Assembly (NCBI GenBank): GCA_021798635.1
Contig: JAJZGH010000102.1
Coordinates: 1-15,939, forward strand
Direction: 5' to 3'
DNA length: 15,939 nucleotides
Source of the DNA: Planctomycetota bacterium
Lineage (GTDB): Bacteria > Planctomycetota > Phycisphaerae > WQYP01
This document shows, in pieces, positions 1-6,309 of the stretch (positions are counted from its first letter, which is position 1; each line of letters starts with the position of its first letter). A program made the position numbers and the translations under genes. Under the pieces are notes generated by a model. That model worked only from the letters and a program-made list of their open reading frames with translations, had not been told where the DNA came from and made no database searches.

Positions 1-64
1 CCTGCGTCATCTCCCGCATCTCCTCAATATACGTCTCTACCTTCATCACTGGGCTGCCATCCAT
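1..64 (-). CDS. Start of an unidentified gene, cut by the left edge
   Basis: On the minus strand an ATG at 64-62 opens a reading frame that stays open for 21 codons to the window edge and begins MDGSPVMKVETYIEEMREMT. A strong Shine-Dalgarno sequence, AAGGAG (complement of 72-77), lies 7 bases before the ATG, which is why I call this a real gene start although only 64 bases are visible. The peptide is acidic and Met/Glu-rich, with no signal peptide and no motif I recognise. It has the same orientation as the aldo/keto reductase to its right, separated by a 294-base gap. No function can be assigned. Confidence 0.45.
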   Translation of the reverse strand, partial: MDGSPVMKVETYIEEMREMTQ

Positions 65-106
65 AGCTGTACTCCTTGGGCCAGTCCTTGACCCGGTTAA
101 AATTCC

Positions 107-124
107 CGCAACCACACGGTTGCG
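107..124. repeat. Perfect 7-bp stem-loop upstream of the leftmost gene
   Basis: CGCAACC (107-113) and GGTTGCG (118-124) are exact reverse complements separated by ACAC. The hairpin sits about 43 bases upstream of the ATG at 64 and so could lie in the 5' leader or be an operator for that gene. No T-run follows on either strand, so it is not a classical intrinsic terminator. Confidence 0.4.
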
Positions 125-279
125 ATGCACTTATCCTACCAAATTAGCCCTGCCCGGAAAAATTGCCACGCCCCTCCATCAGGAGGTACCAAACCACTAC
201 GTAGACCATGACCTCATGGTACAGACTTTTGCCCCTGTTTGAGCGCCAGAGCCTTTTTTAGTGCCGAAGTACGAAGGTT

Positions 280-329
280 GGGCTAACGCTATGGTTAGAC
301 GTGCAACGCCTCATAATAGTCGTTAGCCC
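280..329. repeat. 9-bp inverted repeat with 32-bp spacer, downstream of the aldo/keto reductase
   Basis: GGGCTAACG at 280-288 is the exact reverse complement of CGTTAGCCC at 321-329. It lies 30 bases past the stop codon of the minus-strand aldo/keto reductase. It could be the end of its transcript or part of a palindromic intergenic repeat. The arms superficially resemble the outer boxes of an integron attC site, but the inner boxes are not convincing. Confidence 0.4.
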
Positions 330-358
330 CACGCGGAAGCGTCGCGGTTGGATGCTGA

Positions 359-1372
359 TTACATTGGTTCAGCCATCGCCAACGCTTCAAATACGCGACG
401 AATCTCGGCGCGCTGTGCATCAGTAAGTTGAAATTGCAGCGCGCCCGCATTGCTCTGCGCCTGTTCCGGATTTCTGGCACCGACCAATGCCGCGGTTATG
501 CCCGGTTCCTGAATGGTCCAGTTGATGATGATTTGCGCAAAGCTGGCCTGATGGGCATCGGCAATGGGCTTTATTTGTGCCAGCGCCGCCAGAACACGCC
601 GGCGGTTTTCCACGGTAAAAAATTTATGCTCGCGGCGATGATCGCCCTTGGGAAATTGTCGGTCCGCAGACACCTTGCCCGTCAGCAGACCCCGTTCCAT
701 CGGGGAATAGACGATTACACCGATATTGTGTTTGCGACAATAGGGGAGAATCTCTTTTTCTATGCCACGATTCAGCAGGCTGTAAGGCGGCTGCAGGCTG
801 GCAAGTTGGCCGGCGGAACGAGCCTTCTCCATCCATGCGACATCATAATTGCTTACTCCAATAGCCCGAATTTTTCCGGCCTTGCGCAGTTTTTCCAGGG
901 TGCCAAAGGACTCCTCCACCGGCGTGGCGGCATCTGGCCAGTGGATCTGATAAAGATCGATATAATCAACACCCAGCCGTTTGAGGCTCTGATCGCATTC
1001 ATATTCGATACTTGCGGGCTTTGAGTTTTTGCGGATCATCACATCGCGGCCCGCGGGATCTTTTTGCGGCCACGGATCGGAACCCTCCTCTTTTGGATCA
1101 TCCCATCGCATACCACATTTGCTGGCGATGATAATTTTTTCCCGGGGATAACCGCGAATGGCTTTTCCGACCAGTTGCTCGCTGTAGCCCATGCCATAAA
1201 TGGCTGCGGTGTCGATCGTGGTGACGCCCGCGTCAATGGACGCCTTGATGGCGGCAATGGACGTCTGTTCGTCCGAACCGCCCCACATCCATCCACCAAT
1301 TGCCCAGGTCCCCAAAACAATGGGTGAAATTTTTAGCTCAGACGCTCCAAGTTGACGGTTTCTTTCGATCAT
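359..1372 (-). CDS. Aldo/keto reductase
   Basis: A 337-residue NAD(P)H-dependent oxidoreductase of the aldo/keto reductase superfamily, predicted cytosolic (alpha/beta)8 barrel. The catalytic tetrad is visible: Asp54 and Tyr59 in TIDTAAIYG, Lys85 in IIIASKCG and His144 in YQIHWPD. The segment KIRAIGVSNYD (about 167-177) is the usual strand and loop after the active-site His, and VYSPMERGLLTGK is the typical cofactor-loop region. Length and motifs fit the YajO/IolS/GSP69-like group that reduces aldehydes or ketones; the substrate cannot be told from sequence. The ATG at 1372 gives a normal AKR N-terminus (LGASELKISPIVLGTW); the only ribosome-binding candidate is a weak GGGG about 7 bases upstream. 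It appears monocistronic: the neighbouring genes are far away. Confidence 0.93.
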   Translation of the reverse strand: MIERNRQLGASELKISPIVLGTWAIGGWMWGGSDEQTSIAAIKASIDAGVTTIDTAAIYGMGYSEQLVGKAIRGYPREKIIIASKCGMRWDDPKEEGSDPWPQKDPAGRDVMIRKNSKPASIEYECDQSLKRLGVDYIDLYQIHWPDAATPVEESFGTLEKLRKAGKIRAIGVSNYDVAWMEKARSAGQLASLQPPYSLLNRGIEKEILPYCRKHNIGVIVYSPMERGLLTGKVSADRQFPKGDHRREHKFFTVENRRRVLAALAQIKPIADAHQASFAQIIINWTIQEPGITAALVGARNPEQAQSNAGALQFQLTDAQRAEIRRVFEALAMAEPM

Positions 1373-1678
1373 GAGTGGACCCCATTAATAATTCGCCGGT
1401 CCAGTTTCCGGCTAACGTCGTCATTCTAGCGGTCTATAGATGAAAGTCCATATAGTGGCCGCCGTCAGCGCAGCTGGCCCGTGTACTACGCTTTTTCGCT
1501 TGGATTTTGCCGTTTGTGGCAGCGCCGAACATATTTAATTCAGAGTTATCACTGAATCGTTTGTGTTGCTGAAAAACCCAGAACACGGCGTAACGATCGC
1601 CGGTCCCGGCGTGCAATCGGAATAGATTAATTTTTCAGCGCGTCAAAGGGCATTTGGCCACATCACCGTACTGGCATT
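1373..1678. other. 306-base gap between aldo/keto reductase and prepilin gene
   Basis: Both flanking genes are on the minus strand, so this holds the 3' end of the prepilin transcript and the promoter of the reductase. A compact palindrome, CGCCGG-TC-CCGGCG (1598-1611), lies about 70 bases past the prepilin stop codon; it lacks an adjacent T-run, so it is at best a weak terminator or a pause site. A minus-strand frame of 60 codons (1434-1616) is open, but it has no ribosome-binding site, no motif and a composition like its surroundings, so I do not call it a gene. No promoter stands out. Confidence 0.4.
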
Positions 1679-2680
1679 TTACTCGTTACCCGTCGCGCCG
1701 TTGATTGATGCGGGTGCCCCGGAGTAGACGGCCGAGAAATTCTGCCGCCAAGGGGTTTGCAATCCAACATAGCCCGTGACCTGCTGCGTGCCGATGAGTT
1801 GCCAGGTGTCACCCCAGGCCACGGTCTGGCAGTGCCCGTCAAGGAAGGCCACGTTCATTTTTCCCGAGTGGATAATGGCATTCACATTCATGCTGCCTGA
1901 GGGGAAGCTGGACGGCGGCCCTGAGATTGCCTCGTCCGGGTTCGGAGCGCCTGTTCCGGCGGCCCACGTTGCCACGTCTGGGGTTTTCTGATAGGTGATC
2001 GTCCCCTTAGCTCCAAAGCCGCCATCGCATATGACAATCGCATTTTGTGGATTCGTGACGCTCACCATCGAATAGGCGTTGTAAGCTGGCGAGTAGTATG
2101 TCGCACCTTGGGTGTTATTTGGATCTCCGGGCTGGTTGCTGCTGTTCAGGCGGTAGGAAGCGGGCACATTCAGTGCCAGGTTAATCGGATTGGTACTTCC
2201 CGCCGCTGGTGCCGCCGCCGGGTACCGCACATTGCCCGTTGTGTCCGCAGGGTCCCTCAGAACGCCGGGAGTGAGGAACTTATCAGAGATTAGCACCTGA
2301 TCCCAATTTGATCCCGTGCCAGTCGCGGTTGCAATAGCCCCATTAGCAATCGCCCCGTAAGACCATATCTGCGGAGCGCCGTAATACGCCCCGTCGCAGA
2401 GCGCCCCAGCCGCTGCGCCGGCAACATACCCGTTATTCTGCCCCTTCACCATATAGCCATTATGTTGATGGGCGAACATGACCAGGGACTGGGCGATAGT
2501 TCTTTGATTGGCCAGGCAGGCCACAGTTTCTGATTCCGCTTTGGCAGCTGCCAGGGCGGGGATCAGAATGGCTATAAGAATGGCGATGATGGAGACAACC
2601 ACAAGAATTTCGATGAGGGTAAAGGCCCCGCGCGATATTCGGCGGAGGGGTGAACCGGTTTGAGACTGTTTATGGGCCAT
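1679..2680 (-). CDS. Prepilin-like protein with H-X9-DG C-terminal motif
   Basis: A 333-residue secreted or envelope protein with a type IV prepilin N-terminus: basic leader (MAHKQSQTGSPLRRISRGA), then FTLIEILVVVSII and a hydrophobic helix to about residue 43. Cleavage is expected between Ala19 and Phe20, with Glu24 as the conserved Glu+5. The -1 residue is Ala rather than the usual Gly. Near the C-terminus is HSGKMNVAFLDG (His271 to Gly282), the H-X9-DG motif of the large planctomycete/verrucomicrobial family of pseudopilin-like proteins. The middle is rich in Ala, Gly, Asn and Thr, as in extracellular proteins. Its precise role, surface fibre or type II secretion-like pseudopilin, is unknown. 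I chose the ATG at 2680 because GAGAGGA lies 7 bases upstream; an in-frame start 51 bases earlier (2731) would put a long tail before the leader. No pilus assembly genes are nearby, which is usual for this family. Confidence 0.9.
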   Translation of the reverse strand: MAHKQSQTGSPLRRISRGAFTLIEILVVVSIIAILIAILIPALAAAKAESETVACLANQRTIAQSLVMFAHQHNGYMVKGQNNGYVAGAAAGALCDGAYYGAPQIWSYGAIANGAIATATGTGSNWDQVLISDKFLTPGVLRDPADTTGNVRYPAAAPAAGSTNPINLALNVPASYRLNSSNQPGDPNNTQGATYYSPAYNAYSMVSVTNPQNAIVICDGGFGAKGTITYQKTPDVATWAAGTGAPNPDEAISGPPSSFPSGSMNVNAIIHSGKMNVAFLDGHCQTVAWGDTWQLIGTQQVTGYVGLQTPWRQNFSAVYSGAPASINGATGNE

Positions 2681-2687
2681 GATCGTT

Positions 2688-2694
2688 TCCTCTC
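2688..2694 (-). promoter_or_regulatory. Ribosome-binding site deciding the prepilin start
   Basis: The complement reads GAGAGGA, 7 bases before the ATG at 2680. It supports the shorter leader peptide over the in-frame start at 2731. Confidence 0.7.
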
Positions 2695-2842
2695 GTAAAA
2701 ATTGTAGAACCTTCTCGCCTGCCGGCCGCATTGCGATCTTCGGCTATAGTGAATGGTACATCATAGAGAGGTATAAAGTAAAGAAAAAAACGCGCTATTT
2801 TGCTTATCGGGCGACATGCCGCCCGGTAGGCCCGGTAAAAAA

Positions 2843-2872
2843 CTGGCTCTGTAGCACGTGCCGGCCTAAAAT
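2843..2872 (+). promoter_or_regulatory. Candidate promoter for the alcohol dehydrogenase gene
   Basis: CTGGCT (three of six matches to the -35 consensus) and TAAAAT (five of six to the -10 consensus) are separated by 18 bases. The predicted transcript would start near 2879, leaving a leader of about 48 bases. An alternative pair at 2749-2777 is about as good, so the call is weak. Confidence 0.28.
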
Positions 2873-2916
2873 GATTTTGTCCTCGCGGTGGTTAGCGCGG
2901 CGCAAATACTGTTTTT

Positions 2917-2920
2917 GGAG
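2917..2920 (+). promoter_or_regulatory. Ribosome-binding site deciding the dehydrogenase start
   Basis: GGAG lies 6 bases before the ATG at 2927. It favours this start over an in-frame GTG at 2888, which would add 13 residues (MVSAAQILFLELI) not expected in this family. Confidence 0.65.
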
Positions 2921-2926
2921 TTGATT

Positions 2927-3940
2927 ATGGCGACGATGCGTGCGGTTCAGGTGGCTTATGCAAAAGGGGCTTTCGAGTTGGTTCAACGGCCCATTCCCGA
3001 GCCGGGGGTGTCGGGCATCCGAATTAAAGTTCAGGCGTGCGGCATTTGCCACAGCGATATGTTTGTTAAAGAAGGATTATTTCCCGGCATCACGTATCCG
3101 CGCATTCCCGGCCATGAAATGATCGGTACCGTCGATGCCGTGGGTAGTGCGGTAAAAAACTTTCAGCCGGGACAGCGTGTGGGTGTGGGTTGGCATGGCG
3201 GGCATTGTTTTGTCTGTGAACCGTGCCGCCGGGGGGATTTTATTCATTGCGGCAAAGAACAGATTGCGGGGATTAGCTACGACGGTGGCTATGCGGAATA
3301 TTGCGTCGTCCCGCAGGAGGCGGTGGCGCTTGTGCCCGAAGCTCTGGATGCTACCAATGCGGCACCGCTGATGTGCGCCGGGGTTACAACCTATAATGCA
3401 CTACGCAACAGCGGGGCCAGAGGCGGGGATGTTGTGGCCATACAGGGTCTGGGCGGATTGGGCCATTTGGGCGTGCAATTTGCGAGGGCTATGGGATTTC
3501 ACACGGTGGCTATTTCCGCATCCGATGCTAAACGCGATCTGGCCATGAAACTTGGGGCACATGAATATGTAGACACATCCAAAGAATCTCCGGCGCAGGC
3601 CTTGAAAAAATGGGGCGGCGCACGGGTTATTTTAGCAACCGCGCCGGATAGTAAATCCATGGCACCGCTGATCGCCGGTCTGGGCATCGCCGGGCACCTG
3701 GTCATTGTTGGAGCGGGGACGGATCCCATTCCGGTAACACCCCTGCAACTCATCGGTGAAAGTAAATCTGTTTCCGGTTGGCCCTCTGGTACCGCGATGG
3801 ATTCACAAGATACTCTGAACTTTGCGGCCCTTACGGGCATTAAGGTGATGGTGGAAAAATTCCCTCTGGAGAAGGCCGCCGAGGCTTACGAGCACATGAT
3901 GGCTAACAAGGTGCGATTTCGCGCGGTGCTGGTCATGTAA
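2927..3940 (+). CDS. Zinc-dependent alcohol dehydrogenase (MDR superfamily)
   Basis: A 337-residue cytosolic medium-chain dehydrogenase that oxidises alcohols or reduces aldehydes with NAD(P). Catalytic zinc ligands are visible as Cys41 in CGICHSD, His63-Glu64 in PGHE and Cys150 in APLMCAGVTTY. The structural zinc site is complete: Cys94, Cys97, Cys100 and Cys108 in the pattern C-x2-C-x2-C-x7-C. The Rossmann nucleotide loop is GLGGLGHLG at 174-182. Overall wording (GWHGGHC, GISYDGGYAEY, LRNSGARGGD) matches the AdhA/AdhP-like bacterial group, where it is usually a single gene. It is divergent from the prepilin gene and convergent with the glycosyltransferase, with only 29 bases and no clear terminator between the two stop codons. 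The natural substrate is not deducible. Confidence 0.94.
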   Translation: MATMRAVQVAYAKGAFELVQRPIPEPGVSGIRIKVQACGICHSDMFVKEGLFPGITYPRIPGHEMIGTVDAVGSAVKNFQPGQRVGVGWHGGHCFVCEPCRRGDFIHCGKEQIAGISYDGGYAEYCVVPQEAVALVPEALDATNAAPLMCAGVTTYNALRNSGARGGDVVAIQGLGGLGHLGVQFARAMGFHTVAISASDAKRDLAMKLGAHEYVDTSKESPAQALKKWGGARVILATAPDSKSMAPLIAGLGIAGHLVIVGAGTDPIPVTPLQLIGESKSVSGWPSGTAMDSQDTLNFAALTGIKVMVEKFPLEKAAEAYEHMMANKVRFRAVLVM

Positions 3941-3969
3941 GTAAATGGGTGGCCGGGGTTGATCGCCCG

Positions 3970-5094
3970 TTACGCGCGGCCGCGCCATGCGATGTTTTTG
4001 CCCAGCAGTTGCCGCAGCAACGCGTACCACTGAATAACCACCAGCAGGGAAATTCCCAGCGGATGCAAGATGGCTCCGAGCGTTGATTGGCGAAACCTGA
4101 TTGTCAGGAGCATCCGCGGCCAATAACTTAGCCCGGTGGCGATCGCTGCTAAAACAATGATGACTGGCGCGGCATGCCGCAGCACTGCGGTGATCAGTAT
4201 AACCAACGGCATAACTTGGCCACCCAGGAGAATAATCGTTGCCGGAGCAATCATTTTTCGCGACGCTAAAGCCTCCGTAGCATTTTTTGCTAATCCATGA
4301 AACACCTCCCCGGCAGAGTGATACATCCGACACGACGCTAAGGCGGTGGCGTCAAAAATATCCGTGGCAAATCCCGCCTTCCGAAATGCGCGCGGCAGCG
4401 TAATTCCATCATGACGCGAAGCACGAATGGCGCTATGCCCCCCGACGGCCATATAGGCAGATTTTCTGGCGATAAATAATTGCCCGCAACCGGCACTATA
4501 CGCCGGATCGTTACTTTTTCTCATCCGATTGAGCGGGAGAAAACCCAGGAGAATAAAGTACATCAGGGGAATCAGGAGTTTTTCAAACAAGCTTTGGGTC
4601 TTCTGCAATGGAAATCCGCTGCCCAACGCCATTTCTCGGTTTTGCATAAATCCGGCCATGCCTGCCAGGGCATCGGGCGCAAGCTCAACGTCAGCATCCA
4701 TAAATACCATCAGATCATATTTGGCTCTCTGCGATAGTTGCCAGCAGGCGTGCTGTTTACCGCACCAGTTCTGCGGTAACGCGGAGGAATTCAGCAAGGT
4801 GATGCGCGAATCCTCTGCGGCTAGAGCGAGCACGATGTCCGCGGTGGCGTCGGTGGATTGGTCGTCGAGAATAATTAATTCAAGCGTCACGTCTTGATTG
4901 GCTAGAACGGACTGCGCGGCCGCCCTGATATGGTCAGCTTCATTGCGCGCAGGGATCAGAACAGATAGTTCCCGAGCCGGGCCGTCCGATGCTCCCGGCC
5001 CAGGTTCGCGGAACAAGGGGAGATTCGCCGTCACCAGCACGGCCGGAATAGCCGCCAGAAGCAGAGCCATAATCACTAAAATGGGCAGCATCAC
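3970..5094 (-). CDS. Family 2 glycosyltransferase, HpnB/CrtQ/CruC-like, membrane-bound
   Basis: A 374-residue (GTG start) or 373-residue (ATG at 5091) inner-membrane glycosyltransferase. An N-terminal membrane helix (residues 2-25) precedes the GT-A fold: SVLIPARNEADHI (44-56), DDQSTDAT (77-84) and the metal-binding DAD at 133-135. Next come AGCGQLFIARKSAY (about 201-214) and CRMYHSAGEVFHGLAKN (255-271), a signature of transferases that glycosylate carotenoids or hopanoids. Two to three further helices follow in the C-terminal 90 residues. The upstream acyltransferase stop overlaps the start as GTGATG, so translation is probably coupled; there is no separate Shine-Dalgarno. The pair suggests sequential glycosylation and acylation of a lipid or C30 carotenoid, an inference from CruC/CruD and CrtQ/CrtO. 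No carotenoid synthesis gene is visible here, and the acceptor is unknown. Confidence 0.87.
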   Translation of the reverse strand: MMLPILVIMALLLAAIPAVLVTANLPLFREPGPGASDGPARELSVLIPARNEADHIRAAAQSVLANQDVTLELIILDDQSTDATADIVLALAAEDSRITLLNSSALPQNWCGKQHACWQLSQRAKYDLMVFMDADVELAPDALAGMAGFMQNREMALGSGFPLQKTQSLFEKLLIPLMYFILLGFLPLNRMRKSNDPAYSAGCGQLFIARKSAYMAVGGHSAIRASRHDGITLPRAFRKAGFATDIFDATALASCRMYHSAGEVFHGLAKNATEALASRKMIAPATIILLGGQVMPLVILITAVLRHAAPVIIVLAAIATGLSYWPRMLLTIRFRQSTLGAILHPLGISLLVVIQWYALLRQLLGKNIAWRGRA

Positions 5095-5870
5095 AAAGGG
5101 GCCTTTTCTGTCGGACTTGCCGAAGCGGATAGAGGCTTTTTGCCGCCGAAGCGCAAATCATAAATTCCCCCCACGCCTGATTGACGCTCCAACAGCGTCG
5201 TAAAACCATCGCCGGATCTTAAGACGGCTTTAGCCCGCAATACGTTTTGCTGATGTTCAAGTGCCCTCGCGAGAAGTTCAGTCCATTGTGCGGGCGTTTT
5301 ATCCCCATGCAAATCTGGCTTGATCAATGCCCCAAGAGAAATCAGGGCTTCCGGCAGCCGATCCTGCCAGAAAATATATTCCACCGCCATGGGTACAAAA
5401 GTTATGGGGCGAATATCTCTGGCCAAATGTCCCAAGCCGGGTTTAAGCGTGACCGGGCGAACCAGAGAATCCACAAAATCGCCCTGCGGGGTCACCCAGA
5501 GGATGGCATTATTCTGCCGCAATACGCTTCGGCTAGTTTGCAAAAACTCGGCCGCGCCACGCGCGGTATTTTTATGAACAGGAAAAAAGCCTAACTTACG
5601 CATGATCGGGTACTGTGCGAGGGATTGGGCATCTATCGGGCAGTAGTGTTTATGCCGCGGATAAAATCGGCACGCCATCACCGCCCCAAGCAAAGGGTCC
5701 CACCAGGAGGGATGATTCAAATAAATAACCGTTGGGCCGGCTACGGGGGGAATGGCGCTTTGAGCGTCCAGCCGCACGGCATGAAAGCCTTTGCGCACAA
5801 AACGAGGAATGTACCATCGAGCCAGAGCCGCCACGACAGGGCGGTATGTTGGGGGCGTCGCATCTTTCAT
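5091..5870 (-). CDS. Lysophospholipid acyltransferase-family protein (PlsC-like, CruD/CrtO-like context)
   Basis: A 259-residue acyltransferase expected to move an acyl chain from acyl-ACP or acyl-CoA to a hydroxyl of a lipid or glycolipid at the membrane. The catalytic H-X4-D motif is NHPSWWD (His53, Asp58). The later substrate-binding block is TPQGDFVD (about 127-134) followed by RPVTLKPGLGHLA, instead of the classical FPEGTRS of phosphatidic acid synthesis enzymes; this points away from a housekeeping PlsC. I chose the ATG at 5870 because GGAG lies 6 bases upstream; an ATG two codons earlier (5876) directly abuts the GGAG. The gene is first in a two-gene operon: its TGA overlaps the glycosyltransferase start. 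Together they could make an acylated glycoside. Specific substrate unknown. Confidence 0.85.
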   Translation of the reverse strand: MKDATPPTYRPVVAALARWYIPRFVRKGFHAVRLDAQSAIPPVAGPTVIYLNHPSWWDPLLGAVMACRFYPRHKHYCPIDAQSLAQYPIMRKLGFFPVHKNTARGAAEFLQTSRSVLRQNNAILWVTPQGDFVDSLVRPVTLKPGLGHLARDIRPITFVPMAVEYIFWQDRLPEALISLGALIKPDLHGDKTPAQWTELLARALEHQQNVLRAKAVLRSGDGFTTLLERQSGVGGIYDLRFGGKKPLSASASPTEKAPL

Positions 5871-5876
5871 GAGCAT

Positions 5877-5880
5877 CTCC
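5877..5880 (-). promoter_or_regulatory. Ribosome-binding site of the acyltransferase
   Basis: The complement reads GGAG and is followed by ATGCTC and then ATG. The six-base spacing fits the second ATG (5870) and is impossible for the first (5876). Confidence 0.6.
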
Positions 5881-6133
5881 GCTTGCGCGGCCGATCGCTA
5901 TTGCCGCACGCCACGCAGCGCCTGAGGTTACCGTAAAAGGCGGTCTGATAGCGCACGTTTCGATTTGCGGGCACCGCTATATTCCAACTCATGCAAGCCT
6001 CCCAGGCATTTATTACCGCCTGTTAGTTTAGTCGTAATGCCGCAAGATGTCTTGGTGCTGCGTGAGGCGTGTGGCTACGCCATCGTCGCCGCAACGTGTA
6101 GAGCACCGATGCTTAATCCGCTGTCGCGCACTG

Positions 6134-6157
6134 ACCACCGGGTTATCACCACGGTGC
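6134..6157 (+). repeat. 24-base intergenic repeat, copy 1
   Basis: These 24 bases (starting ACCACCGGGTTATC and ending CACGGTGC) are identical to 13727-13750. The similarity continues imperfectly for about 16 bases (ATGACGCAATG here, GTGACGCGATG there). Each copy can form a small hairpin, CACCG with CGGTG. This copy lies 153 bases before the NuoL-like start. Confidence 0.8.
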
Positions 6158-6309
6158 TCTATGACGCAATGCTCTCCCAAATGCTGAACCTTGTCGTCCA
6201 CCGGGCCACCTGCGGGGTAGCCGGTTAGGCCGCTGTGGATTAGACTTTAGCGACTTTCAGGGGAAGCAATGCCGAACGGGTTTCGGAACTTATGCATTCC
6301 CCGGTGTGA

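Larger units (their letters stand above)
65..358. other. Gene-free gap with several inverted repeats
   Basis: This 294-base gap lies between the partial minus-strand gene and the 3' end of the aldo/keto reductase. I see no convincing gene in it. It holds three inverted repeats: CGCAACC-ACAC-GGTTGCG (107-124), CCTCC-ATCA-GGAGG (173-186), and the arms GGGCTAACG (280-288) and CGTTAGCCC (321-329). A T-run at 253-259 is not preceded by a clear GC-rich stem on the plus strand. Any promoter for the leftmost gene should be here, but I could not single one out. Confidence 0.5.
2681..2926. other. Divergent promoter region between prepilin and alcohol dehydrogenase genes
   Basis: This 246-base gap must hold the promoters of both diverging genes. 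Its centre (about 2740-2800) is clearly A/T-rich against GC-rich flanks, including an A-run at 2784-2790. For the dehydrogenase two weak sigma70-like candidates exist: GTGAAT (2749-2754) with 17 bases to TATAAA (2772-2777), and CTGGCT (2843-2848) with 18 bases to TAAAAT (2867-2872). For the prepilin gene the minus strand reads TATGAT near 2764 without a good -35 box. A stem CGGGCG-ACATGC-CGCCCG lies at 2808-2825 and would be in the leader if the upstream promoter is used. Confidence 0.4.
5871..6309. other. 439-base divergent gap upstream of the NuoL-like gene
   Basis: The acyltransferase operon leaves to the left and the NuoL-like gene to the right, so promoters for both should be here; none is clear on either strand. 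The gap contains one copy of the 24-base repeat (6134-6157), a second CCACCGGG at 6198-6205, and GCCGGTTAGGCC near 6220. A plus-strand frame of 87 codons (5965-6228) is open from a TTG, but it has no ribosome-binding site, runs through the repeat and resembles no protein I know, so I do not call it. Confidence 0.45.

Noticed and set aside
250..262. Intrinsic terminator at the T-run 253-259
   Set aside because: No GC-rich hairpin immediately precedes it on the plus strand, and no plus-strand gene ends there.
280..329. Integron attC site
   Set aside because: The outer arms resemble R''/R' boxes, but the inner boxes do not pair, and there is no integrase or cassette array in the window.
1434..1616. 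A 60-codon minus-strand open frame between the prepilin and reductase genes
   Set aside because: No Shine-Dalgarno, no family resemblance, low-information composition; consistent with chance.
3941..3969. Bidirectional terminator between the convergent dehydrogenase and glycosyltransferase genes
   Set aside because: The 29-base gap contains no inverted repeat of useful length.
5965..6228. An 87-codon open frame in the divergent gap upstream of the NuoL-like gene
   Set aside because: It starts at TTG without a ribosome-binding site, runs through the 24-base repeat and has no recognisable motif.
6268..6280. A 13-base match (ATGCCGAACGGGT) between the gaps before the NuoL-like gene and before fucI (about 11719)
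   Set aside because: About two 13-base coincidences are expected in a window this size, and the flanks do not match.
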